From contig NZ_AP018042.1 in NCBI RefSeq assembly GCF_002356295.1, positions 2,760,361 to 2,824,360 of the forward strand: a DNA stretch of 64,000 bases, written 5' to 3'. The position numbers and the translations under genes were made by a program. Numbering within the stretch: the stretch's first letter is position 1; each line of letters opens with the position of its first letter. The notes below the pieces were generated by a model. The model saw nothing but the letters and a program-made list of their open reading frames with translations. It was not told where the DNA came from and ran no database searches. Positions 53,171 through 64,000 of this stretch are shown piece by piece. This stretch comes from Labilibaculum antarcticum (GTDB taxonomy: Bacteria > Bacteroidota > Bacteroidia > Bacteroidales > Marinifilaceae).

Positions 53171-55225
53171 TTATTTTATTGCAGTCGGTTCGATTTTTTT
53201 AAACACCAAAACTTGGTTTTCCTTGGTAATAATTTGGTTGTAGAATTCTTTCAAATATTCATATTCTGAAGGTAGATATTGTGATTTACTAATATTTAAT
53301 TTGTACTGGATCATTATCTTGTTAGCTGTTTTGCTAACCCTGTAAGTGTATGTTCCACCATTTTCCGGGAGTTTAATAAGTTCAGATTTTGGTTGTTCTT
53401 CAAGAGTGTAGTTGGTTGGAAGTTCAAGAATCAGTATGTAATTTTCCTGTATAGGGTGTCCAAAATTAACAGGATATTCTCTTTGTTCCAATTTAAAAGG
53501 GTTCTCGGATGTTTTGTATTTTAAAATTGGATTAAAATAGATTCTTTCACCTTCCATATTGGCAATATTTTCAATTTCTGTTGAGTACTTTATTTGCAAT
53601 GGTTTATTTCTATCATCCAGATTTTTGTATTCTATTTCCGAAATATTCCAATCCTCATAATCAGATTCAAGTTTTTCGGTATACCCTTCTGTGTTATTTG
53701 AAATCTTTTTTCTGATGTCTATTCCTTCATAGTCATAAAAAGCTTCGGTTACTTTTCCTTTAAGTGTACCTCCTTCAGTTAAACAAAGGTTCGACATAAT
53801 AGAAATTTTTGATCCTTTGCCAGGATCAAGGTCTATCCATTCGGAGTTAGTCTCGGTGATTAATCGACCCTTGTTATTCAAACAGCAAAATGGCAGAATA
53901 CCAATTGGACAATAAGGATCTGTTGCATCCATTAAATAATTTTGGCCTTCAATTTGTGCACAAGCAATAACATAGTTCATTTGTGTTATGGTAGGATGTG
54001 ATGGATGGATAATTCCATTTTGTCTGGTACTTAACACAACAGGGTTTGCCTCGATTCCAGCATTTCGCAATATGGCTACTAGTAATAAATTTACTTCAGC
54101 TGTATTCCCAGATTTTTCTTTCCATACATTTTTTAAACTTTTGTCGCAAAACAGGCGTTTTTTTTCATTCCATTTGATGTTATTCTGTACTGCCTGAAAA
54201 ATTAAAGCTGTTTTTTCTTCCTCACTTTTTACATCTTTAATTATATCGGGTAGAATATCCTTAATAAATCCATCTTTTTTTAAGGCGGAACCGAAATCGT
54301 ATGATTCATTTAGTTTTTTCTTAACATCCTTCCATTCGGAGGTGTAACTGTGGAATGCTCCTCCATCAAATTGATACGATTGTAATTCAAATTCAATCAT
54401 GGTAAGGTAATTTTCCTTAGCCAGCATATGGGATTCTGTTTTAAAAGATGGGATGTTTTCGGCTAAGTAAATATAGACCTGTGAAGTTGGTGTCAGTGTA
54501 TATTGATGTTCAATCATTTTTGCACTTCCCGATTGTTGATCCATTTCCCGGTACTTTATAAGAAAATTTTCTCTTCTGCCTCCATCGTCTCTTCTTGTTA
54601 TTGGGTAATATCCTTTTGTTGTTTTTTGATAGTTGAAATAACTTGGGATTTGTGTGCGGTATTCCGAATAGATAACAGGAATGCTGTATTGAAATTGCCA
54701 AGCTCTAAAATTGTGATAGAATGGTGATGAAATTTGATACTTAATTTCTATTACAGAACCTATTTTTAAATTTGGCATAGTGAATTTTACTCTTTTCCAA
54801 TTGGGAGAGGTCTCTTCATCGAAAATAGAATTCTTCTCCAGCTTATCTGTAACGATTTTTCCATCTAAATTGTACGTTTTTGCTTTTAGTGCGCCTATCT
54901 TTTCTTCTCCATCACTGTCATGGTACAATGGGATTTTAAATGTTGCAAAATCAAAACCTTCAGGTTTTAGTATTTTTATTCTCACATGACGTTCAAACTT
55001 GCAAATAAAATTACTGTTATCGTTTATGTATTCTGTTTCGAAAAAAGATGCTCCACTGTCATATAGTATAACTGCAACAGCACTGGTGTCTTGGTCGTAA
55101 ACTTTCATTTCCAGTTCTTCCTTAGACACTTTTCCAAATTTTATTTTTTTGTTTTCTGCCCGGGAGTTACTGGTTGTTAAAATAAAAAGGAGGAGTGTGA
55201 AGGTGATTGTCTTTAAATAATTCAT
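53171..55225 (-). CDS. DUF3857 and transglutaminase-like protein, exported, catalytic Cys missing
   Basis: 684 residues with a signal peptide (TFTLLLFILTTSNSRA). DUF3857 covers about 60-220. The transglutaminase-like core is at about 320-440: VWKEKSGNTAEVNLLLVAIL replaces the usual G-x-C, while the later TITQMNYVIACAQI and YLMDATDPYCPIG keep the fold. Without the Cys it is probably not an active protease or transglutaminase. A DUF3858-like beta domain ends the protein. Such proteins are common in Bacteroidota; their role is unknown. Confidence 0.88.
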   Translation of the reverse strand: MNYLKTITFTLLLFILTTSNSRAENKKIKFGKVSKEELEMKVYDQDTSAVAVILYDSGASFFETEYINDNSNFICKFERHVRIKILKPEGFDFATFKIPLYHDSDGEEKIGALKAKTYNLDGKIVTDKLEKNSIFDEETSPNWKRVKFTMPNLKIGSVIEIKYQISSPFYHNFRAWQFQYSIPVIYSEYRTQIPSYFNYQKTTKGYYPITRRDDGGRRENFLIKYREMDQQSGSAKMIEHQYTLTPTSQVYIYLAENIPSFKTESHMLAKENYLTMIEFELQSYQFDGGAFHSYTSEWKDVKKKLNESYDFGSALKKDGFIKDILPDIIKDVKSEEEKTALIFQAVQNNIKWNEKKRLFCDKSLKNVWKEKSGNTAEVNLLLVAILRNAGIEANPVVLSTRQNGIIHPSHPTITQMNYVIACAQIEGQNYLMDATDPYCPIGILPFCCLNNKGRLITETNSEWIDLDPGKGSKISIMSNLCLTEGGTLKGKVTEAFYDYEGIDIRKKISNNTEGYTEKLESDYEDWNISEIEYKNLDDRNKPLQIKYSTEIENIANMEGERIYFNPILKYKTSENPFKLEQREYPVNFGHPIQENYILILELPTNYTLEEQPKSELIKLPENGGTYTYRVSKTANKIMIQYKLNISKSQYLPSEYEYLKEFYNQIITKENQVLVFKKIEPTAIK

Positions 55226-55498
55226 AGTTTGTTGGGTTTAGGCTGTGATAATTACGAATGAATTGAATTTGTTTTTTTACCGCAATAGAGATTCTATAAT
55301 CCTAAATTTAAAATTTATTTTATTAAATAAAAATTTAAAAAGAGTAGAAGGTGTAATGTATTGAGTGAAAATATTGGGTTGAAGTCCATGGAATGGCTTT
55401 AATTAGGAGTTTTTTTTAATTTTAGGATCTAAATAGAGAAAGCCTTATTTAAAATGGTTTTATTTTTCTAATTTTGTCCAAAATTTAGAATAAAGAAC

Positions 55499-56584
55499 AT
55501 GAGCAGTAATTTGTTACTTGATAAATTAGAAGGTGTCTTAATCCGTTTCAAGGAGGTTGGTCAATTGATTACCGATCCAGAGGTGATGGGCGATATGAAA
55601 AGGTACATAAAGCTTAGTAAAGAATATAAGGAATTAGAAGCTGTTTCTGAAGCGGCTAAGGAATTCCGAAGTGCATTAGATACAATTGCTGAATCGAAGG
55701 AAATTTTAAGTAACGAGTCGGATGAGGAGTTACGCGAGATGGCAAAAATGGAATTGGAAGAATTAGAAATAAGAATTCCAGAGTTGGAAGAAGAAATAAA
55801 ATTACTTCTGATACCTGCTGATCCGGAAGATTCTAAAAATGCAATTCTTGAAGTTCGCGCCGGTGCCGGTGGTGATGAAGCTAGTATTTTTGCTGGCGAA
55901 TTAGCCAGAATGTACACGAAGTTTTGCGAGACTAAAGGTTGGAAGGTTTCAATTTCAAGTTTTAGCGAAGGTACTTCGGGTGGATATAAGGAGATTGTAA
56001 TGAACGTAACAGGAAACGGTGTTTACGGGATTTTAAAATATGAATCGGGCGTGCATCGTGTGCAAAGGGTTCCACAAACAGAAACACAAGGTCGTGTTCA
56101 TACCAGTGCCGCTTCGGTTGCTGTTCTTCCTGAAGCGGAAGAGTTTGATATCGATGTGAAGGATAGTGATATTCGTAAAGATACCTATTGTTCGTCGGGT
56201 CCTGGAGGACAGTCGGTGAATACAACCTATTCTGCTATTCGTTTAACTCACAATCCAACAGGTATTGTCGTTACATGTCAGGATCAGAAATCGCAGATTA
56301 AAAATTTAGCCAAAGCAATGATCGAATTACGTTCTCGTATTTATGCATTGGAACATCAGAAATATTTGGATGTGATTTCATCCAAGCGTAAAACAATGGT
56401 TTCGACCGGAGATAGATCAGCAAAAATTCGCACATACAATTTTCCGCAAGGAAGGGTGACTGATCATCGTATTAATTTCACCATGTATAATCTGTCTGCG
56501 ACTATGGATGGCGATATTCAGGAAGTAATTGACAAACTTCAAATTGAAGAAAATTCAGAACGACTTAAAGAAAGTGGTTTGTAA
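55499..56584 (+). CDS. prfA: Peptide chain release factor 1
   Basis: 361 residues, usual RF1 length. It reads UAA/UAG and triggers peptide release. Motifs: ESGVHRVQRVPQTETQGRVH and TYCSSGPGGQSVNTTYSAIR, in which GGQ contacts the ribosome's peptidyl centre. TYNFPQGRVTDHRIN closes the domain. The absence of a programmed frameshift fits RF1, not RF2. It is followed by pyrF with a terminator between. Confidence 0.96.
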   Translation: MSSNLLLDKLEGVLIRFKEVGQLITDPEVMGDMKRYIKLSKEYKELEAVSEAAKEFRSALDTIAESKEILSNESDEELREMAKMELEELEIRIPELEEEIKLLLIPADPEDSKNAILEVRAGAGGDEASIFAGELARMYTKFCETKGWKVSISSFSEGTSGGYKEIVMNVTGNGVYGILKYESGVHRVQRVPQTETQGRVHTSAASVAVLPEAEEFDIDVKDSDIRKDTYCSSGPGGQSVNTTYSAIRLTHNPTGIVVTCQDQKSQIKNLAKAMIELRSRIYALEHQKYLDVISSKRKTMVSTGDRSAKIRTYNFPQGRVTDHRINFTMYNLSATMDGDIQEVIDKLQIEENSERLKESGL

Positions 56585-56593
56585 TAATATTTT

Positions 56594-56620
56594 GGCAGTG
56601 GTTTCTCCACTGCCATTTTT
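56594..56620 (+). terminator. prfA terminator
   Basis: GGCAGTGG-TTTCT-CCACTGCC stem followed by a short T run. Confidence 0.85.
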
Positions 56621-56644
56621 GTAATAACCGGTAAACAACCTAAA

Positions 56645-57472
56645 ATGAACTATCAAGCATTATTCGAGCAAATTAAGAAAAAGAAGAGTTTCCTTTGTGT
56701 GGGTTTGGATAGTGATGTGAAGAAAATCCCTTCTCATCTTTTGAAAACTGAAGATCCTGTTTTTGAATTTAATAAAGCAATTGTTGATGCTACCGCAGAA
56801 TTTACGGTAGCTTACAAGCCCAATATTGCATTTTATGAATGTTTGGGGGCTAAAGGATGGATTAGTCTTGAGAAGACAGCGAATTATATCAAAGAGAAAT
56901 ATCCCGAGGTATTTTTGATTGCTGATGCAAAAAGAGGTGATATTGGGAATACTTCTAAGATGTATGCAAGTGCTTTTCTGGAAAATATGCCTTTCGACTC
57001 AATTACGGTGGCTCCTTATATGGGCGAAGATTCAGTTACTCCATTTCTCGAGTACGATAATAAATGGGTAATTCTTTTGGCATTAACATCTAATAAAGGA
57101 GCTTTCGATTTGCAGTTTTTCGAGCAGAACAATCAGAGATTGTTTGAAAGGGTTCTTGAAAAATCTCAGGAATGGGGTACAAAAGAAAATATGATGTATG
57201 TGGTTGGAGCGACTAAAGCTGAAATGTTAGGAGATATTCGAAAAATTGCTCCAGATCATTTCTTATTGGTGCCAGGTGTCGGTGCTCAGGGCGGAAGCTT
57301 GCAAGAGGTTGCAAAATATGGAATGAATAGTGCTTGCGGACTATTAGTTAATTCTTCGCGAGGAATTATATTTGCTGATTCTTCTGAAAAATTTGCAGAG
57401 GTAGCTAAGGAGGAATCTAAAAAATTGCAAGAAGAAATGGAACAACTATTAAAAGAGAAATCTTTGATATAG
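56645..57472 (+). CDS. pyrF: Orotidine 5'-phosphate decarboxylase (long form)
   Basis: 275 residues, the longer PyrF type. It makes UMP from OMP. Motifs: [45 protein letters not shown] (catalytic Asp-Lys-Asp set), [25 protein letters not shown] and [12 protein letters not shown] (phosphate loop). No operon with other pyrimidine genes here; a terminator follows. Confidence 0.96.
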   Translation: MNYQALFEQIKKKKSFLCVGLDSDVKKIPSHLLKTEDPVFEFNKAIVDATAEFTVAYKPNIAFYECLGAKGWISLEKTANYIKEKYPEVFLIADAKRGDIGNTSKMYASAFLENMPFDSITVAPYMGEDSVTPFLEYDNKWVILLALTSNKGAFDLQFFEQNNQRLFERVLEKSQEWGTKENMMYVVGATKAEMLGDIRKIAPDHFLLVPGVGAQGGSLQEVAKYGMNSACGLLVNSSRGIIFADSSEKFAEVAKEESKKLQEEMEQLLKEKSLI

Positions 57473-57494
57473 ATTCAAAATGAATATTGTAGAT

Positions 57495-57526
57495 GGCGGT
57501 AATCAATGATTTACCGCCTTTTTTTA
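57495..57526 (+). terminator. pyrF terminator
   Basis: GGCGGTAA-TCAATGAT-TTACCGCC with seven T residues. Confidence 0.9.
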
Positions 57527-57583
57527 TTGATAAACATAGGATTATTTACTAAATTCGATTTCTGATGATATAAAATTGATTCT

Positions 57584-58873
57584 ATGAATGAAGATTTCTT
57601 GCAGTTCATCTGGAAACAGAATCTGTTTTCTAAAGCAAACCTTTTCTCTACAAAAGGAAATGCAATTGATATTCTTGATGTTGGAAAGCAAAATTTCGAT
57701 GCCGGACCCGATTTTTTTGATGCAAGAATTAAGATTGATAATGTGCTCTGGGCAGGAAATGTTGAAATTCATCTGAAATCTTCACTCTGGTATTCTCATT
57801 CTCATGATGAGGATTCAGCGTATGATAATGTAATATTGCATGTTGTTTTGGAGGACGATTCATCTGTTGTCTTGGAAAATGAACGGGCGATTCCTTGTTT
57901 AGAAATGAGCTTCACTCCTGGCTTACTCGATAATTATAGGAACCTGATGTCATCCGTAAAGTGGATTCCCTGCTTTGATGAAATTAGCACAATCCAAAGT
58001 TTTTTCGTCCGAAATTGGTTAGACAGGATGCTTTTAGAACGTTTGGAACGAAAGTCGAATGAAATAAAAGATATTTTAGAGCAAAACAACAATTCTTGGG
58101 AGGAAACATTTTATCAGGTGTTAGCACGATATTTTGGAATGAAAGTGAATGCAGATCCCTTTCAACAATTAGCCAGATCCATTCCGATGAAGTTTTTGGC
58201 CCGACAAAAGAATTCTCTTCATCAGTTGGAAGCATTGTTGTTTGGTCAGTCCGGATTATTTGAAAAGTTTAATTGTGAGGATGAGTATCTCGACGGGTTG
58301 AAACTTGAATATGAATTCTTGGCTAATAAATATCAATTGAAACCATTGACTCCTGGACGATGGAAGTGGTTGCGCTTACGGCCATCAAATTTTCCAACAA
58401 TACGAATTGCGCAATTTGCCTCCTTGGTGCATAATTCTCAGTCTTTATTTTCACAAATTCTTAGTGCTGATTCAATTGCGGAAGTTACGAATTTATTGAA
58501 TTGTCAGGCGTCTGACTATTGGACAACTCATTATCAATTTGGATTGGAAACGAATGAAAAGTTAAAAGTTTTTGGGCAAAGTAGTATTGACGGTTTGATT
58601 ATTAACTGTGTGGTGCCTGTTCTGTTTCTTTATGGAAGAATGAATGATTCTCAGAAATGGAAGGATCGGGCATGTGATATGCTGGAGGAATTACCGGCTG
58701 AGAAAAATTCAATAACCAAAAAATGGAAAGAGTGTGGTGTTGATGTGAAATCAGCTTATCATTCTCAAGCTTTACTTCAGTTAAAATCAAATTATTGCGA
58801 TTCGTCTAATTGTTTGAAGTGTGAATTTGGAAATAGAATTATACGTAGTGTTAGTGCTGATTTATCTTTGTGA
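57584..58873 (+). CDS. DUF2851 family protein
   Basis: 429 residues, cytoplasmic. Matches the Bacteroidota DUF2851 family: EDFLQFIWKQNLFSKANLFS at the N-terminus, AGPDFFDARIKIDNVLWAGN, VEIHLKSSLWYSHSHD, and a C-terminal Cys group CDSSNCLKCEFGNRII. The VEIH...WYSHSHD region resembles nuclease-like metal sites, but no activity is established. Common, well conserved and still unassigned. Confidence 0.87.
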   Translation: MNEDFLQFIWKQNLFSKANLFSTKGNAIDILDVGKQNFDAGPDFFDARIKIDNVLWAGNVEIHLKSSLWYSHSHDEDSAYDNVILHVVLEDDSSVVLENERAIPCLEMSFTPGLLDNYRNLMSSVKWIPCFDEISTIQSFFVRNWLDRMLLERLERKSNEIKDILEQNNNSWEETFYQVLARYFGMKVNADPFQQLARSIPMKFLARQKNSLHQLEALLFGQSGLFEKFNCEDEYLDGLKLEYEFLANKYQLKPLTPGRWKWLRLRPSNFPTIRIAQFASLVHNSQSLFSQILSADSIAEVTNLLNCQASDYWTTHYQFGLETNEKLKVFGQSSIDGLIINCVVPVLFLYGRMNDSQKWKDRACDMLEELPAEKNSITKKWKECGVDVKSAYHSQALLQLKSNYCDSSNCLKCEFGNRIIRSVSADLSL

Positions 58874-58908
58874 AAATATGATGGCTCCTTCGTGTATGTA
58901 AGGCTTTA

Positions 58909-59973
58909 ATGATTATATTAGATTTTAATATTGCAGGAATGAATAAACAGAAAATTTGGGAGGAAAACATGCGTACATTAAGTATCGCAATGTCATTTCT
59001 TATATTGGCAATCATGCTTGGTACAGTTGGCTACATGTTTTTGAATAATGCCTACTCTTTTATTGATGCCTTGTATATGACTGTGATTACAATCACAACG
59101 GTCGGATTTACCGAAGTGCATCCAATGACAGATGCCGGGAAGCTTTTTACGATATTTCTAATTTTTGTCAGTTTTGGAATATTTGGTTATTTAGCTTCCG
59201 CAGTAACGCGATTTATATTAGATGGAGTTTTTCGTAGAAATTTAAAAGACTATAGGATTGTGAGAAGTATAGAAAAGTTAAGTGGACACGTTATTGTCTG
59301 TGGTTTTGGAAGAAATGGGAAGCAGGCGTGCATTGAATTAATTGCACATGGAGAGAAAGTTGTTGTTGTTGATTCTGTAGAAAGCTCTATCGATAGAATT
59401 CGTTTGATTCCTGAACTTTTGTTTGTACAGGGTGATGCGACTCAAGAGGACGTGTTGAATATGGCGAATATATCCTCTGCAAAAGCATTGATAACTGCTA
59501 TCCCAAATGATGCGGAGAATGTATATGTTGTGCTTACTGCTCGAGAAATGAATTCGACAATTAAGATTATTTCTCGATCAGAGATGAGTCAATCCGATAA
59601 TAAATTAAAAAGAGCAGGGGCTAATAATGTAATTATGCCCGATCGGTTAGGAGGTCAGCAAATGGCAAAACTAGTTGCGCAACCGGATATTGTTGAATTT
59701 TTGGATAATATTTTACTCCAATCTACAAAGGGAGTCAAATTAGAAGAAGTTAGTTGTAAAAGCCTAGCGAATTGCTTTGTTGGTAAATCCATTCGTGAGT
59801 TAAATGTAAGAGATAAATCAGGGGCTAATATAATAGGCTTGAAAGATGAAGGTGGGTCGTATGTGTATAATCCATCTCCTGAAATAGTTCTAGATAAATG
59901 TTTTCATCTATTTGTTCTTGGAAATAAGGAGCAAGTTTTCAATTTAAAGCAACTATTAATAAAGGGTATATAA
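58909..59973 (+). CDS. Two-TM potassium channel with TrkA-N/C (RCK) domains
   Basis: 354 residues. Two membrane segments (MSFLILAIMLGTVGYMFL and IFLIFVSFGIFGYLASAV) flank the pore ITITTVGFTEVHPM, an altered K+ selectivity filter (TVGF then TE, not TVGYGD). From about 125 a TrkA-N Rossmann domain (HVIVCGFGRNGKQACIELIA; IPELLFVQGDATQEDVL) and a TrkA-C domain complete the ligand-gating part. ATG 58909 is used (AAGG spaced 6 nt before); ATG 58939 would start MNKQKIWEEN. Its regulator ligand is unknown. Confidence 0.9.
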   Translation: MIILDFNIAGMNKQKIWEENMRTLSIAMSFLILAIMLGTVGYMFLNNAYSFIDALYMTVITITTVGFTEVHPMTDAGKLFTIFLIFVSFGIFGYLASAVTRFILDGVFRRNLKDYRIVRSIEKLSGHVIVCGFGRNGKQACIELIAHGEKVVVVDSVESSIDRIRLIPELLFVQGDATQEDVLNMANISSAKALITAIPNDAENVYVVLTAREMNSTIKIISRSEMSQSDNKLKRAGANNVIMPDRLGGQQMAKLVAQPDIVEFLDNILLQSTKGVKLEEVSCKSLANCFVGKSIRELNVRDKSGANIIGLKDEGGSYVYNPSPEIVLDKCFHLFVLGNKEQVFNLKQLLIKGI

Positions 59974-60085
59974 GAGTATTTTTGCATTGCTGATATTATA
60001 AAATGAAATCATAAGCTTGTTGTGATTTTTTTTATTGCTGTAAATCAGCGTTTTGACTTTTTGTTTTATTTTTTTTTACAAAACG

Positions 60086-60118
60086 TTTGGAAGTGTGGAC
60101 GTTCTTCTAGTATATTTG
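60086..60118 (+). promoter_or_regulatory. rRNA promoter P1
   Basis: TTTG at 60086-60089, a 21-nt spacer and TATATTTG at 60111-60118, followed by CATCCACTTTCAACGG. Confidence 0.7.
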
Positions 60119-60293
60119 CATCCACTTTCAACGGAGAGTGGATTTATAAAATGGTTGTTTAGTAGTATTTTATAGGCAGTGGTAGGGTGGTCGTAGGAAT
60201 CTTTTTATGATTGTATACACCTACTAAACTTCCAATTTTATTTTTTTTGAAATTTTTTTGCTTTGGGATTAGGATATGTTGATTTAAATCGAT

Positions 60294-60301
60294 TATCTTT
60301 G
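60294..60301 (+). promoter_or_regulatory. rRNA promoter P2, -7 box
   Basis: TATCTTTG followed by CACCCGCTTTAAGAG, like the other rRNA boxes; no TTG at the expected spacing, so weaker. Confidence 0.5.
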
Positions 60302-60392
60302 CACCCGCTTTAAGAGTTAACGAACTCACTGAGCCACTAGGAAACAAAGGGTTTGAGAGTGAAATTAGCTTGAAAATAAAAGTAAAAAAAGA

Positions 60393-60425
60393 TTTGCAGT
60401 TGTAGAATTTAATTGTCTATATTTG
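60393..60425 (+). promoter_or_regulatory. rRNA promoter P3
   Basis: TTTG at 60393-60396, a 21-nt spacer and TATATTTG at 60418-60425, followed by CACTCGCTTTTGGAG. About 210 nt before 16S. Confidence 0.72.
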
Positions 60426-60513
60426 CACTCGCTTTTGGAGACAGTAACGACTGTCTTTTATAAGAAGATTATTTAGAACAGATCGCCTATGTTTCGGCAG
60501 AAAGTGATCGCCC

Positions 60514-60535
60514 AAGTTCTTTGAAAATATTGAAA
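60514..60535 (+). promoter_or_regulatory. boxA-like antitermination element, leader
   Basis: AAGTTCTTTGAAAATATTGA, repeated almost unchanged in the spacer before 23S (62553). The paired placement fits rRNA antitermination or processing. Confidence 0.55.
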
Positions 60536-60631
60536 ACAACAAGTTAGGTAAATACAAGAATAAAACCTTGTCAATAAAAATTACGATAACTTCAATACAT
60601 CCATGAGCAGAATTATAATAAAAGTTTTTTT

Positions 60632-62152
<1,521 letters not shown>

Positions 62153-62294
62153 TAGAGATTGGAAGTATTGTATATAGATATTGTAATTCAGATAATGGTT
62201 TTATCTGTATTTCCTAACTGACTGTTTTCATTAATTTATTTATACCATAACCCATAGCGTTAGGGTGTTTTCACCGCTAAGCTGATAGGTATTT

Positions 62295-62368
62295 AGTCCT
62301 GTAGCTCAGTTGGTTAGAGCACTACACTGATAATGTAGGGGTCCGCAGTTCAAATCTGCGCAGGACTA
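62295..62368 (+). tRNA. tRNA-Ile (GAT)
   Basis: 74 nt in the 16S-23S spacer: acceptor AGTCCTG/CAGGACT, anticodon loop CTGATAA (GAT), T loop TTCAAAT. Confidence 0.97.
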
Positions 62369-62456
62369 CTATTTAATTGGTAATTATAAATTAATAATTG
62401 GTAATATTTTATTATTAATTGTTAATTATTCATTATTAATTGAAGTGAAACGATAT

Positions 62457-62530
62457 GGGGGATTAGCTCAGTTGGCTAGAGCGCCTGCCTTGCACGCAGG
62501 AGGTCATCGGTTCGACTCCGATATTCTCCA
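62457..62530 (+). tRNA. tRNA-Ala (TGC)
   Basis: 74 nt in the spacer: acceptor GGGGGAT/ATTCTCC with two G-T pairs, anticodon loop CTTGCAC (TGC), T loop TTCGACT. Confidence 0.97.
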
Positions 62531-62552
62531 CACAAATACTATGGTGTATTTA

Positions 62553-62573
62553 AAGTTCTTTGACATATTGAAA
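62553..62573 (+). promoter_or_regulatory. boxA-like antitermination element, spacer
   Basis: AAGTTCTTTGACATATTGAA, matching the leader element at 60514 and lying about 75 nt before 23S. Confidence 0.55.
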
Positions 62574-62649
62574 CAAAATTAAAGTAGAAGTAACAAGTAA
62601 AGAGACATAGATGAATTTCGGTAACGAGATTTATTTTTGTTAACACAAT

Positions 62650-64000
<1,351 letters not shown>

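Overview
The window is a chromosomal segment of a marine-type Bacteroidota, most likely Marinilabiliales/Marinifilaceae (Labilibaculum/Marinifilum/Ancylomarina-like). This rests on the 16S sequence, a SusC/SusD pair, Bacteroidota promoters (TTTG, about 20 nt, TAnnTTTG), a PorE-like OmpA protein, type III glutamine synthetase and low-GC codon use. The genus is inferred by eye from 16S, not from a database search.

Region by region: 1-6 kb carries a truncated TonB receptor with a small CNGKCHL protein, a 21-bp periodic array, a YedF-like protein with selD, a histidine phosphatase, an O-methyltransferase and an M16 peptidase. 6-9.4 kb holds three tRNA-Phe genes and a tandemly duplicated module in which GIY-YIG nuclease genes are flanked by damaged tRNA-Phe 3' ends. 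9.5-13.3 kb is housekeeping (gpmI, a DUF3109 protein, an M20 dipeptidase).

13.6-43 kb is the core of the window: a large peptidoglycan salvage locus. It contains a FadR-type regulator, murQ and a MurNAc/GlcNAc kinase, a NagB-PIG-L fusion, an Ami_3-type amidase, a tandem GT2 protein, a DUF1460 amidase, a DUF4922 protein, a double-GNAT protein, SpoIID, an AmpG-like transporter, an SGNH hydrolase, an HGSNAT-like acyltransferase, NamZ (GH171), a GHL10 glycoside hydrolase, an SH3-NlpC/P60 lipoprotein, an exported Ala-Glu epimerase and SusC/SusD. A shared element, ACaTGTATGA, lies in four intergenic regions in front of these transcription units and may be the operator of the FadR-type regulator. 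Together the genes could bind wall fragments at the surface, trim glycan and peptide in the periplasm, import the products and convert MurNAc to fructose-6-P.

43-60 kb contains two further 21-bp or duplicated intergenic structures, an exported phosphatase next to a CotH-like kinase, glutamine synthetase III with a possible attenuator, a PorE-like protein with an added SPOR domain, purM, a DUF3857/transglutaminase-like protein without the catalytic Cys, prfA, pyrF, a DUF2851 protein and a K+ channel. 60-64 kb is an rRNA operon: tandem promoters, 16S, tRNA-Ile(GAT), tRNA-Ala(TGC) and the 5' part of 23S.

The most unusual signals are the three unrelated intergenic arrays sharing an exact 21-bp period, the tRNA-derived GIY-YIG modules, the putative muropeptide regulon and the secreted kinase/phosphatase pair.
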